Origin: JAMXLO01 sp963719805
GTDB taxonomy: Bacteria; Pseudomonadota; Alphaproteobacteria; Acetobacterales; Acetobacteraceae
Assembly: GCA_963719805.1 (NCBI GenBank)
Contig: CAVRDF010000008.1
Coordinates: forward strand, 248,001 to 312,000
Reading direction: 5' to 3'
Length of the DNA: 64,000 bases
The position numbers were made by a program, and so were the translations under genes. Shown here piece after piece: positions 61,095-64,000 of the stretch. Each line of letters begins with the position of its first letter. Within the stretch, counting starts at the first letter, position 1. Under the pieces are notes generated by a model, which was not told the origin of the DNA, did not search any database, and saw only the letters and a list, made by a program, of their open reading frames with translations.

Positions 61095-62131
61095 TGCGCA
61101 TGTCGCGCTATCTCACGGCTCTGGGCGTTACCGCACTGGTCTCGTTCGCGCTGATCTGGGGATGGATCATCGCTGTGCCACTGGCGTTTCTCGATCCCGA
61201 GTACCCGGCGTGGCTGGCCAAGCAGCGGCTGCTGCAAGGCTGCGACCTCGGCGATCTCATTGTCGTGGGTGACTCCCGCGCGGCAGTCGACATCATGCCG
61301 GCACTGCTGAGCGTGCCATCCACCAATCTCGCCGTCGGCGGCGGTTCGCCGATCGAAGCCTATGCCGTGGTGCGCCAGGCGCTTGCCTGCGCGGAGCCGC
61401 CGCGCCGCGTGATCATATCGTTCGATGCGGCGCACTTCAGCGAACCGGATCTGTTCTGGGAACGCTCGGTGCGATTTGGTTTCATCGGCAATGACCTGCT
61501 GCGCGACCTGCGTCGCGTGTCACTGGAGCTGGGCGATACCAGCATCTGGGAACTGCGCCGCGACGGTGTGCCGCCGGCGTTGCGCGGTGGGCTCTACGCA
61601 ATGCGCTTCCCGTCGCTCTATTTCAGCAGCCTGCTCAAGGGCGGCGTATTCCTGCGCTGGTGGCACAATCGGGAGTTCCTGGCACAGACAATCGCCGCAC
61701 GTGGCCAGTATTTCTTTGGCACGGACCCGGGATCGAGCGGCATCGCGGTCGAAGGTCACCTGACGGCGTTCACCCCGCTTCCCGTGCTGGACCATTATTT
61801 CGCGGCAACGCTGGCGCTGCTGGCCGAGCGCGGCGTCGACGTGGAGTTCGTCGCCATGCCGATGAACGAAGCGACATGGCACGCCACGCGACCGGCCCTG
61901 CGCAGCGGCTTTGCCGCCTACCTCACGGCCTATGCCACGCGGTACGCGAATCTCCACATCGCCGGTGACGTCATGCCGCATTGGCCGGACCGCTGGTTCG
62001 GCGACGCCTTTTCGCATCTCAATCCCGAAGGCGCTCGGCGCTTCAGCACCGACTTCGCACTTTGGCTGTCAACGGCTGCACGCCGCTCCCCCGAGCACGC
62101 AGAACGAGGCGCAATAGGCATGATTCAGTGA
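61094..62131 (+). CDS. SGNH-like membrane-anchored protein (DltD/AlgX-type partner)
   Basis: A 345-residue protein with one N-terminal helix (about residues 8-28) and a periplasmic SGNH-hydrolase-like domain. The Ser block is 'DLIVVGDSRAAVDIMPALLS' (GDSR, about residue 60), and the His of the catalytic dyad is in 'GDAFSHLNPEGARRFS' (about 313). The combination ACP + MBOAT + SGNH parallels Dlt (D-alanylation) and alginate acetylation systems, with this protein as final transferase. The 3' end overlaps the convergent radical SAM gene by 63 bases. The target polymer is unknown. Confidence 0.82.
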   Translation: MRMSRYLTALGVTALVSFALIWGWIIAVPLAFLDPEYPAWLAKQRLLQGCDLGDLIVVGDSRAAVDIMPALLSVPSTNLAVGGGSPIEAYAVVRQALACAEPPRRVIISFDAAHFSEPDLFWERSVRFGFIGNDLLRDLRRVSLELGDTSIWELRRDGVPPALRGGLYAMRFPSLYFSSLLKGGVFLRWWHNREFLAQTIAARGQYFFGTDPGSSGIAVEGHLTAFTPLPVLDHYFAATLALLAERGVDVEFVAMPMNEATWHATRPALRSGFAAYLTAYATRYANLHIAGDVMPHWPDRWFGDAFSHLNPEGARRFSTDFALWLSTAARRSPEHAERGAIGMIQ

Positions 62132-63013
62132 CACCGGCCGCGACGCCTCAGCCAAGGTCCGGCCCATCTCAAAGCGCGGATCATACGGCACCAGCGTGCA
62201 CGCCAGCACCACCGGCGCTGCCGAGTCCTTCCGCTTCACCACCATGCGCGACGAAGCGCACATCACGTCGTCTGGCGACTTTTGCAGGATGCCCCAGCAG
62301 GCAGTGGTGATCTCCGGCACGTCGTGCTGCGCCTCCATTTCGGGGAACAGCATCAGCCGCACCGGATCGCCAGCGTCCACCGGCACACCGAGTTCCGCGA
62401 ACAGCCGCGCGAATCCGGCGCGCAATGCGTCCTCCGGCTCGCCGGAGAAGCGGCGGCCAGCCACATCCAGCGCAAAGCCATTGCGCGCCAGCCACATCAG
62501 GCCATCAATCGTTGGCGCCCAGCTTCGCCGCCCACGTTCCGCCTCATGCACCGCCGGATCGTGGTGATCGAGCGACACGCGGATACGCAACCGCTCGCCA
62601 TAGCTGTCACGCAGACCCAGCAATTGCGGCCGCAGCTTGCGCATCGGCTTCATCGCGTTGGTCAGCACCATCGCCTCGAAGCCGCGCGACAGCACGTCGT
62701 CCAGCATGCCGATGATGTCGGGGTTCATGAACGGCTCGCCGCCGGTGAAGCCGATGAGCTTTGCCGGCAATGCGTCGCGCGCGATCTCGTCGAGATAGGT
62801 GCGTACTTCGTCGCGAGTCAGATAGGCGAGGCGGTCGTTGCGCGGCGATGATTCGATGTAGCAGTTGCGGCAGGTCAGATTGCACAGCGTGCCGGTGTTG
62901 AACCACAGCGTGTCCAGCGCGCGCAGCGGCACGTGGGCACGCGCTTCGCCCTTCGCGGTCAGCAGCGGGTCGTGGAACTTGCGCGGATCGAGCGGATGGA
63001 ATCCCGCGTCCAT
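62069..63013 (-). CDS. radical SAM protein
   Basis: A 314-residue radical SAM enzyme. The [4Fe-4S]-SAM cluster motif is 'LCNLTCRNCYIESSP' (CxxxCxxC, about residues 37-44), followed by 'IGFTGGEPFMNPDI' (GGEP) and 'AMVLTNAMKP'. A C-terminal Cys cluster, 'YCASFCVLGGAACS', plus Cys in 'TACWGILQ', 'VMCASS' and 'LACTLV', suggests an auxiliary iron-sulfur cluster of SPASM or twitch type. ATG 63013 avoids translating the upstream palindromic repeat. It resembles the heme- or peptide-modifying group, but no substrate peptide is evident nearby. It overlaps the SGNH gene convergently. Confidence 0.87.
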   Translation of the reverse strand: MDAGFHPLDPRKFHDPLLTAKGEARAHVPLRALDTLWFNTGTLCNLTCRNCYIESSPRNDRLAYLTRDEVRTYLDEIARDALPAKLIGFTGGEPFMNPDIIGMLDDVLSRGFEAMVLTNAMKPMRKLRPQLLGLRDSYGERLRIRVSLDHHDPAVHEAERGRRSWAPTIDGLMWLARNGFALDVAGRRFSGEPEDALRAGFARLFAELGVPVDAGDPVRLMLFPEMEAQHDVPEITTACWGILQKSPDDVMCASSRMVVKRKDSAAPVVLACTLVPYDPRFEMGRTLAEASRPVSLNHAYCASFCVLGGAACSR

Positions 63014-63040
63014 GGCTAGGGCACCATCACTGCGAGAGGC

Positions 63041-63092
63041 ACCCTCTCCCGGTGCTTCGCCCCGACCGCTGCCGCAGGCGGGAGAGGTGTAC
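63041..63092. repeat. REP-like palindromic element
   Basis: ACCCTCTCCCG near 63041 and CGGGAGAGGT near 63080 form the arms of an imperfect palindrome with a GC-rich centre. Translated on the minus strand it gives the familiar 'TSPACGSGRGEAPGEG', a peptide signature of repetitive extragenic DNA. It lies between the radical SAM and enoyl-CoA hydratase genes. Confidence 0.6.
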
Positions 63093-63112
63093 CGATACGA
63101 ATCCAGCATATC

Positions 63113-63895
63113 TTACCGTCCCTTGAACACTGGCGTGCGCTTCTCCAGGAATGCCTGGCGCGCGGCGCGATAGTCCTCGCTGTTCACGGCGGCTTCCTGC
63201 GCGGCGGCGATCTCGGTGGCGCGCTGGTCGACCTCGTTGCGCGCCAGTGCTTCCAGCACGATCTTGGCACCGCGCTGCGACAGTGGCGCGCGGGTCGCCA
63301 GCTCCTGCGCCAACTTGTGCGCGCCCTCCAGCGCGCCGGTTTCCGACACCACGTCGATCAGCCCCATGGCGCGGCAATCGGCGAGCGGAAAATAGCGGCC
63401 CGAGTAAAGCACCAGCTTGGCGTTCGCCAATCCGACCGCGCGCAGCAGCAGGCTGCAATCCAACGTGTCGTACACGATGGACAGTCGCGCGGCGGGAATG
63501 CCCATCTGTGTCGTCGCATCGCCGACACGGAGGTCGCAGGCCAGCGCCAGGCCGCAGCCGCCGCCCACGCCATAACCATGCACCGCGGCAATCGTCGGCT
63601 GCGGCGCATCGATGATCGCCTGCGTCGCCGCACGTCCCGCGGCGCTATAGGCATTGGTCGCCTCGACCGTGTCGCGCACCTTGGAGAATTCGGAGATGTC
63701 GGCGCCGCCGGAGAAATGCCCACCGGCGCCGGTCAGTATCACCACGCGGACATCACCGCGCTGCGCGAAATCGCGGTAGATCTCGCCCAACCCAAGCCAC
63801 ATCGCGAGCGACACGACGTTGCGCTTTTCTGGCCGGTTCAGCGTCACCACGGCGATGCCTGCAGCGTCGAGCTGAACCTGGATGTCCTGGGCCAT
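63113..63895 (-). CDS. enoyl-CoA hydratase/isomerase family protein
   Basis: A 260-residue crotonase-fold protein. 'VVTLNRPEKRNVVSLAMW' (about 16-33), the oxyanion-hole segments 'GHFSGGADISEF' (about 60-71) and 'AVHGYGVGGGCGLALACD' (about 103-120) are characteristic, while the residues at the catalytic Glu positions fall near 'MGIPAARLSIVYD'. GGGAG precedes ATG 63895. The preceding minus-strand gene (DUF1330) ends 4 bases upstream, so they are co-transcribed. It may hydrate an unsaturated acyl-CoA or isomerise one. Confidence 0.9.
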   Translation of the reverse strand: MAQDIQVQLDAAGIAVVTLNRPEKRNVVSLAMWLGLGEIYRDFAQRGDVRVVILTGAGGHFSGGADISEFSKVRDTVEATNAYSAAGRAATQAIIDAPQPTIAAVHGYGVGGGCGLALACDLRVGDATTQMGIPAARLSIVYDTLDCSLLLRAVGLANAKLVLYSGRYFPLADCRAMGLIDVVSETGALEGAHKLAQELATRAPLSQRGAKIVLEALARNEVDQRATEIAAAQEAAVNSEDYRAARQAFLEKRTPVFKGR

Positions 63896-63899
63896 CCGA

Positions 63900-64000
63900 T
63901 CAAACTCCCGGGATCGCCCAGACATCCACCTCTGCGGCGTTATCGCGCAGCGGCTTCACCTTGGCGTATTCGGGCGACTGCCAGAACCGCTTGATCGCCT
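63900..64000 (-). CDS. DUF1330 family protein, C-terminal part
   Basis: Only the last 33 residues lie in the window; the gene continues beyond the right edge. 'AIKRFWQSPEYAKVKPLR' followed by 'DVWAIPGV' and a TGA at 63900-63902 matches the C-terminal end of DUF1330 (dimeric alpha-beta-barrel) proteins, in which 'SPEYxxxKxLR' is conserved. Role unknown. It is the upstream member of the enoyl-CoA hydratase transcript. Confidence 0.75.
   Translation of the reverse strand, partial: AIKRFWQSPEYAKVKPLRDNAAEVDVWAIPGV

Noticed and set aside
63014..63109. N-terminal extension of the radical SAM protein ('TSPACGSGRGEAPGEG')
   Set aside because: This is a translated palindromic repeat; the protein family begins near the Met at 63013.
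1..64000. tRNA genes, rRNA genes, insertion sequences, prophage or integrases
   Set aside because: I saw no TPsiC-type arms in a cloverleaf context, no transposase or integrase motifs and no attachment-site duplications.

Overview
The window is 64 kb of GC-rich, densely packed bacterial chromosome. Gene content points to an alphaproteobacterium, most likely a member of the Acetobacteraceae (Rhodospirillales). The clues are the lptF-lptG-(lptD) order, rpmI-rplT-pheS-pheT, a PheT with extra residues near its B5 domain, many LLM-type flavin monooxygenases, a GMC dehydrogenase with a Tat-signal partner, and YXWGXW-type repeat proteins. The assignment is inference; no rRNA, tRNA, prophage, insertion sequence or CRISPR array is visible.

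Layout: 1-2.4 kb, LPS export genes (lptD start, lptG, lptF). 2.6-7.9 kb, a minus-strand block with a type III polyketide synthase, a methyltransferase, an FAD oxidoreductase and a molybdopterin oxidoreductase. 7.9-9.8 kb, a MarR-GNAT fusion with a double palindromic operator, then two small Trp/Gly-repeat envelope proteins. 9.9-14.6 kb, an LLM oxidoreductase, an RHH protein, and a cytochrome c / VOC / Tat-signal subunit / GMC dehydrogenase set. 14.6-24.9 kb, acetate kinase, a decayed molybdenum-hydroxylase fragment, LLM, SDR, phytanoyl-CoA dioxygenase, gamma-glutamyltransferase, prolyl iminopeptidase, an LtnD-like dehydrogenase, a ClC channel, a remnant of a second LtnD-like gene and an esterase. 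25-34 kb, small-molecule catabolism (deacetylase, formamidase-like hydrolase, amidase, two head-to-head uronate-dehydrogenase-like genes, GST, VOC), then SCO and a polar amino-acid ABC transporter lacking its ATPase. 34-42 kb, a glycine-zipper lipoprotein, phosphotransacetylase, a YCII/ECF-sigma/SDR operon, an OmpA-like lipoprotein with a Ser/Thr kinase, and an ICMT-like methyltransferase. 42-48.4 kb, a large unknown protein and the ribosomal protein/PheRS operon. 48.4-64 kb, a peptidoglycan-binding lipoprotein, a glutamine synthetase relative, an unknown protein, a GT2-GT4 fusion, NAD synthetase, GT39, peroxiredoxin, YqgE, an ACP/MBOAT/SGNH acylation cassette, radical SAM, enoyl-CoA hydratase and the end of a DUF1330 gene.

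A striking technical or biological signal is a set of seven single-base frameshifts. One is in the essential rplT, so at least some are probably sequence errors rather than real mutations. In four of the six one-base insertions the frame is restored by removing one C (or its complementary G) from GTACC. Metabolically, acetate kinase and phosphotransacetylase, the GMC/cytochrome c dehydrogenase and many oxygenases suggest an aerobic oxidiser of small alcohols, sugars and organic acids.
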